Shown one piece after another: positions 37,076 through 45,365 of a DNA stretch of 64,000 nt. The notes below the pieces were generated by a model. The model was not told the origin of the DNA. It saw only the letters and a program-made list of their open reading frames with translations, and did not search any database. The DNA lies in contig NZ_QXGS01000005.1 of assembly GCF_003604215.1 (NCBI RefSeq), forward strand, positions 62,001-126,000, given 5' to 3'. The position numbers were made by a program, and so were the translations under genes. Each line of letters begins with the position of its first letter. The stretch's first letter is position 1. The DNA comes from Teichococcus vastitatis (lineage in GTDB: Bacteria; Pseudomonadota; Alphaproteobacteria; Acetobacterales; Acetobacteraceae).

Positions 37076-38496
37076 GTGACGCCCCGACCCTGCTTTGGCT
37101 GCGCCAGGACCTGAGGCTGGCGGACCATCCGGCGCTGTTGGCGGCTGCGGCGGAAGGGCCGCTGTTGCCGGTGTTCGTGCTGGACGGGGCGGCGGCGGGG
37201 CGCTGGGCGCCGGGCGGCGCCGCGCGCTGGTGGCTGCACCACAGCCTGGAGGCCCTGGCCGCTGACCTCGCCGGTCGCGGTGCGCCCCTGCTGCTGCTGC
37301 GCGGCGACGCCGCACGGCTGGTCCCCGCCCTGGCGTGGGAGACCGGGGCATCCGCGGTGCATGCCACGCTGATGTGCGAGCCCTGGGCGCGCCGCCAGGA
37401 TGCGGCGGTGGCCGCGGCGCTGGCGGCGGATGGCCGCCGCCTCAGCCTGCATGCGGGCAACCTGCTGCTGCATCCCGATGCGGTGCGCAGTGGCCAGAAC
37501 AAGCCTTACGGCTTGTACGCACCATTCGCCCGCGCCGTGCGGGCGCAGGTGCCGCCGATGGAGCCAATTCCGGCGCCGCCCCGGCTGCAGGCTGCGGCCT
37601 GCCCGCGCGGCGGCGTGGCGCTGGCCGATCTCGGCCTGCTGCCGCCCGCCCGCGAAGGCGATTGGGCCGCCGCCTTTCCGGAGATGCTCACCCCGGGCGA
37701 GGCCGGCGCCCGGGAGCGGCTGCACCGGTTCCGCCGCGGGGTGGCCGATTATCGCGCCGGCCGGGACAGCCCAGCCGGCGACGGCACCTCCCGCCTCTCG
37801 CCGCATCTGCGATGGGGCGAGTTGTCGCCGCGCCAAGTGTGGCATGCGGCGGCGGAACAGGACGGGCACGAGGCCTTTCTGCGTGAGATCCTGTGGCGCG
37901 AATTCAGCCATCACCTGCTGTGGCACCGGCCCGAGCTGCCGGACACCGCGTTGCGCCCCGCCTATGCCCGGTTTCCATACCGCCCGGACGCGATGCGCCT
38001 GCGCGCCTGGCAGCGCGGCTTGACCGGCTATCCGATCGTCGATGCCGGGATGCGGCAGCTCTGGCGGCATGGCTGGATGCACAACCGGGTGCGCATGGTG
38101 GCGGGATCGCTTCTGGTGAAGCAGCTGCTGCAGCCATGGCAGGAGGGCGCGGCCTGGTTCTGGGATACGCTGGTGGATGCCGACCTCGGCAACAACAGCA
38201 CCAACTGGCAATGGGTGGCCGGCAGCGGGCTCGATGCCGCACCCTATTTCCGCATCTTCAACCCGGTGCTGCAGGGCCGCAAATTCGATCCCGAGGGGCG
38301 CTATGTGCGCCACTTCCTGCCGCAGCTGGCGAGGCTGCCCGATCGCTGGCTGCACGAGCCCTGGGCCGCGCCCGCCGCCGTGCTGCGGCAGGCTGGGCTG
38401 CGTCTCGGCCATGATTACCCGCATCCCATCGTCGAGCCGGCGCAAGGCCGGGCGGACGCGCTGGCCGCGCTGGGCGAATTGCGGGCGGCGGCATGA
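37072..38496 (+). CDS. phrB: Deoxyribodipyrimidine photolyase
   Basis: A 474-residue FAD-dependent photolyase that splits UV-induced pyrimidine dimers with blue light. The N-terminal antenna domain begins LLWLRQDLRLADHPAL. The FAD domain has SRLSPHLRWGELSPRQVW, the Trp-rich DNA-binding segments WREFSHHLLWHRPEL and GYPIVDAGMRQLWRHGWMHNR, and the C-terminal DADLGNNSTNWQWVAGSG. The ATG overlaps the pdeM stop (ATGA) and its own stop overlaps the next gene, so it belongs to the repair operon. Confidence 0.95.
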   Translation: MSDAPTLLWLRQDLRLADHPALLAAAAEGPLLPVFVLDGAAAGRWAPGGAARWWLHHSLEALAADLAGRGAPLLLLRGDAARLVPALAWETGASAVHATLMCEPWARRQDAAVAAALAADGRRLSLHAGNLLLHPDAVRSGQNKPYGLYAPFARAVRAQVPPMEPIPAPPRLQAAACPRGGVALADLGLLPPAREGDWAAAFPEMLTPGEAGARERLHRFRRGVADYRAGRDSPAGDGTSRLSPHLRWGELSPRQVWHAAAEQDGHEAFLREILWREFSHHLLWHRPELPDTALRPAYARFPYRPDAMRLRAWQRGLTGYPIVDAGMRQLWRHGWMHNRVRMVAGSLLVKQLLQPWQEGAAWFWDTLVDADLGNNSTNWQWVAGSGLDAAPYFRIFNPVLQGRKFDPEGRYVRHFLPQLARLPDRWLHEPWAAPAAVLRQAGLRLGHDYPHPIVEPAQGRADALAALGELRAAA

Positions 38497-39230
38497 GGGA
38501 TGCCCCCGCCATTCTCTGGACCCGCCTCAGGCAGGACTTCGCCGGGCTGCGGGTGGTGGGCGATGTGCATGGCGACGCCGCCGCCTTCGCCACCGCCATC
38601 GCCGGGGCCGAGGAAAAGCGCCTATTCGTGGTGCAGCTCGGCGACCTGACCGATCGCGGGCCGGACAATCCCGAAACCCTGCGCCTGGCGTTCCGGCTGC
38701 GGCAGCAGCGGCGCGGCCTGTTCATCCTGGGCAACCACGACCACAAGCTGCGCCGGGCGCTCACCGGGGCACTGGTGCGGCCGGACCCGGAAGGGCTGGG
38801 CATCACCCTGGCACAGCTCGACGCCGCGCCGGACGGGGCGGAGCTGAAGGCTCAGGCGGTAGCCGAGATTTCCGCCGCCCCCGCCTGGCTGCGCCTCGGC
38901 TCCTGGATCTTCGTGCATGGCGGCTTCCATCCGCGCATGTTGCGCGAGCCTTCGCCGGCGGATGCCGGTGCGCACAAGCCGGACGGGCTGGTGCCCCGCG
39001 CCCTGTTCGGTCAGGTTACCAGCCGCATGCGGGATGACGGCTATCCGCAGCGCCTGCACAACTGGGTGCACCGCATCCCGTCCGGCATCACCGTGTATTG
39101 CGGGCACGAGATGCGCAGCCTGAACGGGCGGCCCTTCGTGGCCGTGTCCGCGGCCGGCGGCCGGGCGGTGTTTCTCGACACGGGCGCGGGCAAGGGTGGC
39201 CACCTGTCCTGGATCGACCTGCCGATCTGA
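38493..39230 (+). CDS. Calcineurin-like phosphoesterase
   Basis: A 245-residue metallophosphatase with the ApaH/PrpE-type motif set VVGDVHGDAAAF, LGDLTDRGPDNPET, ILGNHDHKL, FVHGGFHPRM and VYCGHEMRSLNG. These provide the two-metal site. Substrates in this group include diadenosine tetraphosphate and phosphoproteins, and I cannot choose among them. It is coupled by a 4-base overlap to the photolyase and closes the repair operon. Confidence 0.87.
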   Translation: MRDAPAILWTRLRQDFAGLRVVGDVHGDAAAFATAIAGAEEKRLFVVQLGDLTDRGPDNPETLRLAFRLRQQRRGLFILGNHDHKLRRALTGALVRPDPEGLGITLAQLDAAPDGAELKAQAVAEISAAPAWLRLGSWIFVHGGFHPRMLREPSPADAGAHKPDGLVPRALFGQVTSRMRDDGYPQRLHNWVHRIPSGITVYCGHEMRSLNGRPFVAVSAAGGRAVFLDTGAGKGGHLSWIDLPI

Positions 39231-39638
39231 CACCGCGCCCCTGCGCCTGGGCGGCTCCTCCCCGCTTCAACAGGGCGCGAGCGGGAGGCGGAGGATGAAC
39301 CCGCTCGTCAAGCGCCTCCTCGGGAAACGCTCCGCCGCAGGCGCCGTGGCCCGACCTTCGGCCCGCCAGGCCGGTGTGGCACGCGGCGGGATCCGACCGC
39401 GCTCCTGGCGTCGCGCCCGGACCCATTCCGGGCCACGGCGCCGCGAAGACCACAGCCGGGCTGAGCAGGCGGCTCCGGCGCCCGAGGGTGAACCGCGTGC
39501 CGCCGGGCCGGTCCGGAGCGGCACGGAGGCGCGCGACTCCGGCCGCGAGGGCATGGCGGCAGGGCGTCCCGCGCGTTACTTTCATAGCAGATCGCGTCCG
39601 AGCGTGAACCGGGCGCCACCGCGGAGGAGAGCAGCGCC
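39231..39638 (+). other. 408-base gap; one small ORF with a perfect ribosome-binding site but unconvincing protein
   Basis: The gap between the phosphoesterase and the lactate-type dehydrogenase has no recognisable gene. A canonical GGAGG at 39284-39288 stands 6 bases before an ATG at 39295 (MNPLVKRLLGKRSAAG). The frame stays open to 39777, overlapping the next gene by 139 bases, but its product becomes Arg/Pro-rich and looks non-coding. An imperfect hairpin (CCTCCCCGCT with AGCGGGAGG) covers the ribosome-binding site. I see no other structure. Confidence 0.35.
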
Positions 39639-40850
39639 ATGCCACCGGTCACCAATATCGAGGATCTGCGCCTTCGCGCCCGCCGCCGCATTCCGCGCGC
39701 CATCTTCGACTATGCCGATCGCGGCTCCTATGACGAGGCGACCTACCGCGCCAACCGGGATGACCTCGCGGCGCTGAAGCTCCGGCAACGGGTGATGATC
39801 GACGTGTCGGGACGCTCCACCGCCTCCACCATGCTGGGCGAGCCGGTGAGCATGCCGGTGGCGATCGCGCCCACCGGCCTGACCGGCCTGTTCCACGCCG
39901 ATGGGGAGATCCATGGCTGCCGCGCGGCGCATGCGTTCGGCATCCCCTTCACCCTGTCCACCATGTCGATCTGCTCGATCGAGGACGTGGCAGAGGCGGT
40001 GGACAAGCCGTTCTGGTTCCAGCTCTACGTGATGCGCGACCGTGGCTTCTCGCGCTCCCTGGTGGAGCGGGCGATCGCGGCCAGATGCTCTGCGCTGGTG
40101 CTGACGCTGGACCTGCAGATCCAGGGCCAGCGGCACAACGACATCAAGAACGGCCTCGCCGTGCCGCCGAAGCTGACGGCGAGAAACCTCCTCGACATCG
40201 CCACCAAGCCGCGCTGGGCGCTGGAAGTTTTGCGTGGCAAGCGCAAGACCTTCGGCAACCTGACCGATGCTCCGGGCGCCAAGGAAGGGCTCAACACCCT
40301 GTCGCACTGGATCGCCGGGCAGTTCGACCCGTCCCTGTCCTGGAAGGATGTGGAGTGGATCCGCTCCATCTGGCCCGGCAAGCTGATCCTGAAGGGCGTG
40401 CTGGACACCGAGGATGCGCGCATCGCCTCCGGCCTCGGCGCCTCGGCGCTGGTGGTGTCGAACCATGGCGGGCGGCAGCTGGATGGTGCGCCGTCCTCGA
40501 TCTCGGTGCTGCCGGCCATCGCCGATGCGGTGGGCGACCAGATCGAGGTGCTGTTCGACGGCGGGGTGCGCTCGGGCCAGGATGTGGTGAAGGCGCTGTC
40601 GCTCGGCGCCAAGGGCTGCATGATCGGCAAGGCCTGGCTGTACGGGCTGGCGGCCGGCGGCGGCCCCGGCGTTACCAACGCGCTGGAGATCATCCGCAAG
40701 GAGATGGACGTCACCATGGCGCTGACCGGCACCAAGAGCATCTCCGAGCTGTCGCCCGACATCATCCACGGGGCCCGCCCCGGCGAGGAGGTGGCGCGCC
40801 CGCCCGAGACGATGCGGCAGACCTTGAGCGAGCGGAGCATGGCGCTGTGA
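39639..40850 (+). CDS. lldD: FMN-dependent L-lactate / 2-hydroxy-acid dehydrogenase
   Basis: A 403-residue member of the FMN-dependent alpha-hydroxy-acid dehydrogenase family, probably oxidising L-lactate to pyruvate at the membrane. The family signature with the catalytic His is VVSNHGGRQLDGAPSS near residue 275. Other conserved parts are AIFDYADRGSYDE, PVAIAPTGLTGLFHADGE, QLYVMRDR and EVLFDGGVRSGQDVVKAL. Mandelate or glycolate activity is possible. The ATG at 39639 is followed directly by the conserved N-terminus. Confidence 0.9.
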   Translation: MPPVTNIEDLRLRARRRIPRAIFDYADRGSYDEATYRANRDDLAALKLRQRVMIDVSGRSTASTMLGEPVSMPVAIAPTGLTGLFHADGEIHGCRAAHAFGIPFTLSTMSICSIEDVAEAVDKPFWFQLYVMRDRGFSRSLVERAIAARCSALVLTLDLQIQGQRHNDIKNGLAVPPKLTARNLLDIATKPRWALEVLRGKRKTFGNLTDAPGAKEGLNTLSHWIAGQFDPSLSWKDVEWIRSIWPGKLILKGVLDTEDARIASGLGASALVVSNHGGRQLDGAPSSISVLPAIADAVGDQIEVLFDGGVRSGQDVVKALSLGAKGCMIGKAWLYGLAAGGGPGVTNALEIIRKEMDVTMALTGTKSISELSPDIIHGARPGEEVARPPETMRQTLSERSMAL

Positions 40851-40914
40851 TATTGCGCCGCGCCCGTCCCTGACCCGGCAGCGGGACCGGCTTGCCACTC
40901 GGCGGGAACCGGGC

Positions 40915-40931
40915 CGTCGCCTGCGGCGACG
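40915..40931. repeat. Small perfect hairpin between convergent genes
   Basis: CGTCGCC and GGCGACG form a 7-base stem around TGC in the 159-base gap between the convergent lldD and DUF6134-like genes. There is no T-run, so terminator activity is only possible. Confidence 0.35.
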
Positions 40932-41009
40932 CTCCCGCTTCAGCCCGGCGCGGAACAGCGGCCCGGCCCCGGACCGGCGGGCGGTGTCATCCCTCGTGGA
41001 AGCGGCCGC

Positions 41010-41612
41010 TCATGCCGGCTCGTAACGGATCTCCGAACCGTCATCCCCGCGCATGGTGAAGCCGATCCATGTGCCGGACGCATTGTACAGCGCCACCATG
41101 CCGCGCGGCTTCCATTGCCAGCGGGTGGTGGCGCCGTTTCGGTCGCGCAGTGCCGGATCGCTCAGCTTCTCGCCGGTTGCCGTGTCAAACAGCGGCCGCG
41201 CCAGATGGCTCGGTTCCCACCATGTCAGCGGCGCCATTCCGGCCGGCAGGGCCACCGGGCCGGCCGGACCGGTGCCCCGAAGCCCGTCGGCGGTGGCGGC
41301 CAGCTGCAGCCGGCCTTCCTGGCCGTCCCTCAGGGTGCGGGACGCGAAGCCGACCAGCCGGTCATTCTGCCATCGCTCGGCATATTCATGGTGCATCCGG
41401 AACACGGTGAAGGACAGCAGCTTCACCTCCAGCGCCACCACGTTGCGCACCGAACCATCCGCCTCGGCCCGCACCGTGTGGCTGCCGATGCTGCGGCCTT
41501 CCCGCACCACGCGAAAGCGGTAGCCTTCCGGAGGCAGCGCCCGCGCGGGGGCGGCGGACAGCAGCGCGAAGGGCAGGCCGGCGGCACCGGCGAGCCAGCT
41601 GCGCCGGCGCAT
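41010..41612 (-). CDS. Secreted DUF6134-like protein
   Basis: A 200-residue protein with a signal peptide (RRRSWLAGAAGLPFALLSAA, cleavage near ARA-LPPEG). The mature part reads as a beta-rich protein resembling the DUF6134 family: YRFRVVREGRSIGSHTVRAE, then EYAERWQNDRLVGFASRTLR and ALYNASGTWIGFTM at the end. The function is unknown. The ATG at 41612 overlaps the upstream SDR stop by one base (TGATG), so the two are translated together. Confidence 0.75.
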   Translation of the reverse strand: MRRRSWLAGAAGLPFALLSAAPARALPPEGYRFRVVREGRSIGSHTVRAEADGSVRNVVALEVKLLSFTVFRMHHEYAERWQNDRLVGFASRTLRDGQEGRLQLAATADGLRGTGPAGPVALPAGMAPLTWWEPSHLARPLFDTATGEKLSDPALRDRNGATTRWQWKPRGMVALYNASGTWIGFTMRGDDGSEIRYEPA

Positions 41613-42364
41613 CAGCCCTTCACCCGCAGCGCGCCACGGCCGCCATCCACCGCCATCACCTGCCCGCTGATCCAGCTCGCTTCGCGCGACAACAGGAAGC
41701 CGGCCAGCGCAGCGGCATCCTCCGCCTCTCCCAGCCGTGGCAGCGGGTGCAGCTTGGCAATGGCCTCGGCCACGGCAGCGTTGCCGGTGATGCCGCTTGC
41801 CATCCTGCTGCGCATCAGGCTCGGCGCCACGGCATTGACGCGGACGGCCGGGGCCAGCTCGGCGCCCAGCGCCACCACCAGCCCCTCGACCGCCGCCTTG
41901 GCGGCCGAGATCGCCGCGTGGCCCTGGAAACCTGAACGCGCTGCCACGGAAGAGAACAGCACCACACTGGCTCCGCCGGCTTCGCGCCCCGCCTCCCCGC
42001 CCCCATACGCCATCAGCGCCTTCTGCGCTGCCTGCACCGCCAGTGCGGCACCCACGGCATTCAGGCGAAAGGCATCCAGGAAATCCGCCTCGGTCAGGCG
42101 CGCCAGCGGCTTCAGCGGGATCGATCCGACGCAATAGGCCAGCCCGGCCAGTTCCGGGCCGGCCTCGGCCATCGCGGAAGCCAGCGCGGCAGGTTGCAGC
42201 ACATCGGCCTGGGCCATCGGGGCATCCAGCTCGGCTGCCAGGGGCCGCAGTCGCTCCATGTCGCGGCCGATCAGGAACGGTTCGTCACCGGCTTGGCGCA
42301 GGCGTCTGGCCAGGGCCGCGCCCACCGCTCCGGTCGCTCCCAGCACCGCAACACGTCTTGCCAT
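41612..42364 (-). CDS. Short-chain dehydrogenase/reductase-like protein lacking the catalytic tyrosine
   Basis: A 250-residue Rossmann-fold protein with the nucleotide-binding motif VAVLGATGAVGAALA. The Asn-type NAV and PSL segments are present, and the C-terminal GQVMAVDGGRGALR is typical of SDRs. The Ser site is present (VVLFSSVAARSG), but the YxxxK motif reads ISAAK (GHAAISAAKAAVEG), with Ile in place of Tyr. It may bind a nucleotide without normal oxidoreductase activity. It is coupled to the secreted DUF6134-like gene and divergent from sixA. Confidence 0.85.
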   Translation of the reverse strand: MARRVAVLGATGAVGAALARRLRQAGDEPFLIGRDMERLRPLAAELDAPMAQADVLQPAALASAMAEAGPELAGLAYCVGSIPLKPLARLTEADFLDAFRLNAVGAALAVQAAQKALMAYGGGEAGREAGGASVVLFSSVAARSGFQGHAAISAAKAAVEGLVVALGAELAPAVRVNAVAPSLMRSRMASGITGNAAVAEAIAKLHPLPRLGEAEDAAALAGFLLSREASWISGQVMAVDGGRGALRVKG

Positions 42365-42483
42365 GGTCAAGTCTCCCACATCGCGTCGCAGAGATGGGCG
42401 TGGCGAGCGGAAGCGGAAGATGGCGGCCACGTCATCGCTCCCCCCCCCGCGACAGGCCGCCCCCGGCATGCCACACTGCGACC

Positions 42484-43017
42484 ATGCGGCAATTGCTCCT
42501 GCTGCGGCACGCCAAATCGTCATGGGACGATCCCAGCCTGCCCGACCACGCCCGCCCGCTGAACGCGCGCGGCAAACGCGCGGCCATCGCCATGGCCGGG
42601 GTGATGCACGGTCTCGGCCTAGCGCCGGACGTTGTGCTGGTGTCCTCCGCGCGCCGCACGCTCCAGACACTGGAAGCCCTGGCCCCATTGCCGGACAGCC
42701 CGATGGTGGAGCCGATGGACGACCTCTACCTGGCTCCCTGGCAGCGCCTGCTGGACACGCTGCGGGAAGCGCCGGAAACCGCCCGCTCGCTGCTGGTGAT
42801 CGCCCATAACCCCGGGCTGCATGACCTGGCGCTGGCCCTGGCCGGTCCCGCCGGCATGGCCGGCAACGCCCCGGGCACGCAGCGCCTGGCCGATGGCTAT
42901 CCCACGGGTGCCCTGGCCGAATTCGCCATCGCGACGTCGTGGCGGCGGCTGGAGCCCGGCAATGGCCGTCTGGTCCGCTTCGTCGCGCCGAATGATCTTC
43001 CCGAAATGGCCAGTTGA
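42484..43017 (+). CDS. sixA: Phosphohistidine phosphatase SixA-like
   Basis: A 177-residue histidine-phosphatase-superfamily protein. The catalytic RHA motif is at the start (LLLLRHAKSSWDDPSLPD), the second Arg is in VSSARRTLQT, and the second catalytic His is in LLVIAHNPGLHDLA. SixA-type enzymes dephosphorylate His in phosphotransfer domains. The CHAD gene follows 10 bases later, and the two are probably co-transcribed. The region upstream has a C9 run at 42440-42448 between the divergent genes. Confidence 0.88.
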   Translation: MRQLLLLRHAKSSWDDPSLPDHARPLNARGKRAAIAMAGVMHGLGLAPDVVLVSSARRTLQTLEALAPLPDSPMVEPMDDLYLAPWQRLLDTLREAPETARSLLVIAHNPGLHDLALALAGPAGMAGNAPGTQRLADGYPTGALAEFAIATSWRRLEPGNGRLVRFVAPNDLPEMAS

Positions 43018-43027
43018 GCAGTTCGAC

Positions 43028-44602
43028 ATGCAGGCTCCGCGCCATGGCGCTCGTTTTGACGCCGATGCCCTGACGCTGGAGCTGGAGCTGCCGGTGGCCG
43101 GCGCCGCGCTGCTTTGGCGCCATGCCGCGCTGGCGGGGCGCCCGCGCCCGCGACCGGTGACGGAACGCTGGGTGTGGCTGGACACGCCGGACCGTCGGCT
43201 CTGCGATCGCAACCTGGCGCTGCGCGACGCACCGCGCGGCCCGCGCCGGCTCTGCCCGCTGATGCCGCCGGAGGGCTTCCGGCTGCCCGGCACCCTGGCC
43301 GGCCCGGAGGTGGCGTTGCCTGCCGGGGGAGAGCCGGATGGCCTGGACGACGCGGCGCTGGAAACACTGGCACGGTGGTCGGGCCGCCTCCAATCGTCCG
43401 GCGCAGAGGCCGACGGCGTCTCGATGCAGTTGCGGATCGGGCGCATCGAGGCCGGCGCCAGCGGCCTGGAATTGGCGCGACTGACGCTGTGGGGGCCGGC
43501 ATCGGCGGTGCTGGCGCTGGGCACCGCCCTGGCCGAAACATTGCCGCTGCTGCCGGCGGTTGCCAGCCTCGATGAAACGGCCCGGGCCCTGGCCCTGGGC
43601 GAGCCGCCTCGCATGATCCGGCGCGGCGCACCCGACTTGGGCAGTGCGGCGACACCGGACGAGGCCTTGTCGCTGGCGATCTCCCACCTGGCCGAAGTGT
43701 TGCTGGCCCATGCGCCGATGGCGCGCATCGATGCCGGTCCGACAGGCGTTCACCAGCTGCGCGTCGCCGCGCGCCGCCTGCGCTCCTGCCTGAAGCTGTT
43801 CCGCAGGACGCATAGCGGTGCCGAGTTGGAGGCGTTGGAGAACGGCGTGCGGGAGGTGGCGCGCGGCCTCACCGACGCGCGGGAATGGGATGTCTTCCTG
43901 GACGGCCTGGCCGCGGAATTGTCCGCGGTTCTGGGCAGCGAGCCGCGCTGGAACCGGCTCGTCCGGGCGGCGCAGCAGCGCCGGCAGGCGGCCTACGAAT
44001 CGGTGGGCCGGATGCTGGCGGGTACCGAGTTCCGTGGCCTGGTCTGGTGCGCCATGAAGCTGGCGGCGCTGCGCGGCTGGGACGCGGCACCCACGGCGCG
44101 CGAGGCACCCCTGCGTCCCTGGGCCGCCGCATTGCTGGCGAAGCGGGGACGGCGGCTCAAGAAGGATGCGCGCCACATCGAGGTCGCTTCCGACACCGCC
44201 CTGCACGATCTGCGGCTGGAAGCCAAAAAGCTGCGCTACGCGGCCGAGCTGTTCGCGCCGCTGTGGCCCGGCCGCACGGCCCGGCGCTACCTCAGGCGCC
44301 TTTCGGCGCTGCAGGAAGCCCTCGGCCTGTCGAACGACGCGGTGGTGGCGCGTCAGCGCGTCGCAGCCTTGTCCAGCGGCCGCAGAGCGGAGGCGGACGC
44401 CAGCGCGGCTTCAACCGCCACCGCGTCCGCCTGGGCGATCGGACTGGCGGAGGGCTGGGCTCTCGCCGCCGGCCGGGATATGCGGCCCGAAGCTCTGAAG
44501 GCTTGGCGGCGCTTTGCCAGATCCACGTCATTCTGGCGCGACGACCTGCCGCCCAAGCGCTCGGAAACAAAACCTCCGGTGCTAGAACCCGAACAGGCTT
44601 GA
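43028..44602 (+). CDS. CYTH-like plus CHAD domain protein
   Basis: A 524-residue protein. Residues about 10-190 resemble a degenerate CYTH domain: the ExExK motif reads ELELP (LTLELELPVAG), so the Lys is missing. Residues about 215-510 form a CHAD domain with its conserved basic helices VHQLRVAARRLRSCLKLF and LHDLRLEAKKLRYAAELF, which bind polyphosphate in studied members. The ATG at 43028 is chosen; another at 42992 overlaps sixA. Its pairing with sixA is common. Polyphosphate binding is inferred. Confidence 0.85.
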   Translation: MQAPRHGARFDADALTLELELPVAGAALLWRHAALAGRPRPRPVTERWVWLDTPDRRLCDRNLALRDAPRGPRRLCPLMPPEGFRLPGTLAGPEVALPAGGEPDGLDDAALETLARWSGRLQSSGAEADGVSMQLRIGRIEAGASGLELARLTLWGPASAVLALGTALAETLPLLPAVASLDETARALALGEPPRMIRRGAPDLGSAATPDEALSLAISHLAEVLLAHAPMARIDAGPTGVHQLRVAARRLRSCLKLFRRTHSGAELEALENGVREVARGLTDAREWDVFLDGLAAELSAVLGSEPRWNRLVRAAQQRRQAAYESVGRMLAGTEFRGLVWCAMKLAALRGWDAAPTAREAPLRPWAAALLAKRGRRLKKDARHIEVASDTALHDLRLEAKKLRYAAELFAPLWPGRTARRYLRRLSALQEALGLSNDAVVARQRVAALSSGRRAEADASAASTATASAWAIGLAEGWALAAGRDMRPEALKAWRRFARSTSFWRDDLPPKRSETKPPVLEPEQA

Positions 44603-44633
44603 ACCCTGACCTCTCCTCGGTAACGCTGGCGAC

Positions 44634-45203
44634 GTGGCTCATCGTCGTCGGATCTTTCGTGCATCCCGCCTGACCCGCCGTCCGAAACGGCGCTGGAGCA
44701 GGGCAGCCCTGGGTGCCGCGGGTGCCCTCGTGGTGCTGGCGCTGGGCGGGATCGGTTTGCCCGCCGCGCTTTTCGGCTCGGCCCCGCGCGACCAGGAATG
44801 GAGCGCAGCCGCCGCCGCGGTCCGGGTGGTGGATGGCGATACGCTGCGGCTCGGCGAGCGCACCGTGCGCTTGGCCGGGCTGCGCTCGCCGGAGCGGGGG
44901 CAGACCTGCAGCACGGCCGGCGGCGCCGGCTTTGATTGCGGCGCCGCGGCGGCGGAAGCATTGTCCCGCCTGCTGCATGGTCGTGACCTGAGCTGCCAGA
45001 TCGTCGGGCGTGATCATTTCGGGCGCGCCCTGGCCGAATGCCGCGCCGGTGAGCTGGATGCCAACAGGAGCCTCGTGGACGCCGGCTGGGCGCTGGCGGA
45101 GGCTCCGTCCCTGGAAATGACGGAAGCAGCGGCCCGCAACGCAGGGCGCGGCCTGTGGTCTCATCCGCGCGGTGCGCCGCCGAGCTGGCAAACGCGCCGC
45201 TGA
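44634..45203 (+). CDS. Membrane-anchored or secreted thermonuclease-family (SNase-like) protein
   Basis: A 189-residue protein with a very basic N-terminus, one hydrophobic segment (ALGAAGALVVLALGGIGLPA, residues about 25-45) and a staphylococcal-nuclease-like domain. The nuclease motif is VRVVDGDTLRLGERTVRLAGL, followed by a Glu-containing SPERGQTC and the Arg in GRALAECRAG. The start is a GTG at 44634, the only candidate before the membrane segment. Four cysteines suggest an exported domain. It lies between the CHAD gene and gltA. Confidence 0.8.
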   Translation: MAHRRRIFRASRLTRRPKRRWSRAALGAAGALVVLALGGIGLPAALFGSAPRDQEWSAAAAAVRVVDGDTLRLGERTVRLAGLRSPERGQTCSTAGGAGFDCGAAAAEALSRLLHGRDLSCQIVGRDHFGRALAECRAGELDANRSLVDAGWALAEAPSLEMTEAAARNAGRGLWSHPRGAPPSWQTRR

Positions 45204-45266
45204 ACGGCCCGGATCCCACCCGTCGCATGCCGGACCCGCGGCGCGCGGCGGCACCCCGCGGCACGG

Positions 45267-45287
45267 CCCCGGATGGACAATCCGGGG
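45267..45287. repeat. Perfect hairpin upstream of gltA
   Basis: An 8-base perfect stem (CCCCGGAT with ATCCGGGG, loop GGACA) lies 64 bases after the nuclease gene and 78 bases before gltA. No T-run follows. It may end the upstream transcript or sit in the gltA leader. Confidence 0.4.
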
Positions 45288-45365
45288 AAGCGGCCCCTAA
45301 TCTTGCGCTGCATCATTGACGGCGCCCGGTCTTTGCGGCGCCGCCCTGTTCAAGAGGAAGACGCC

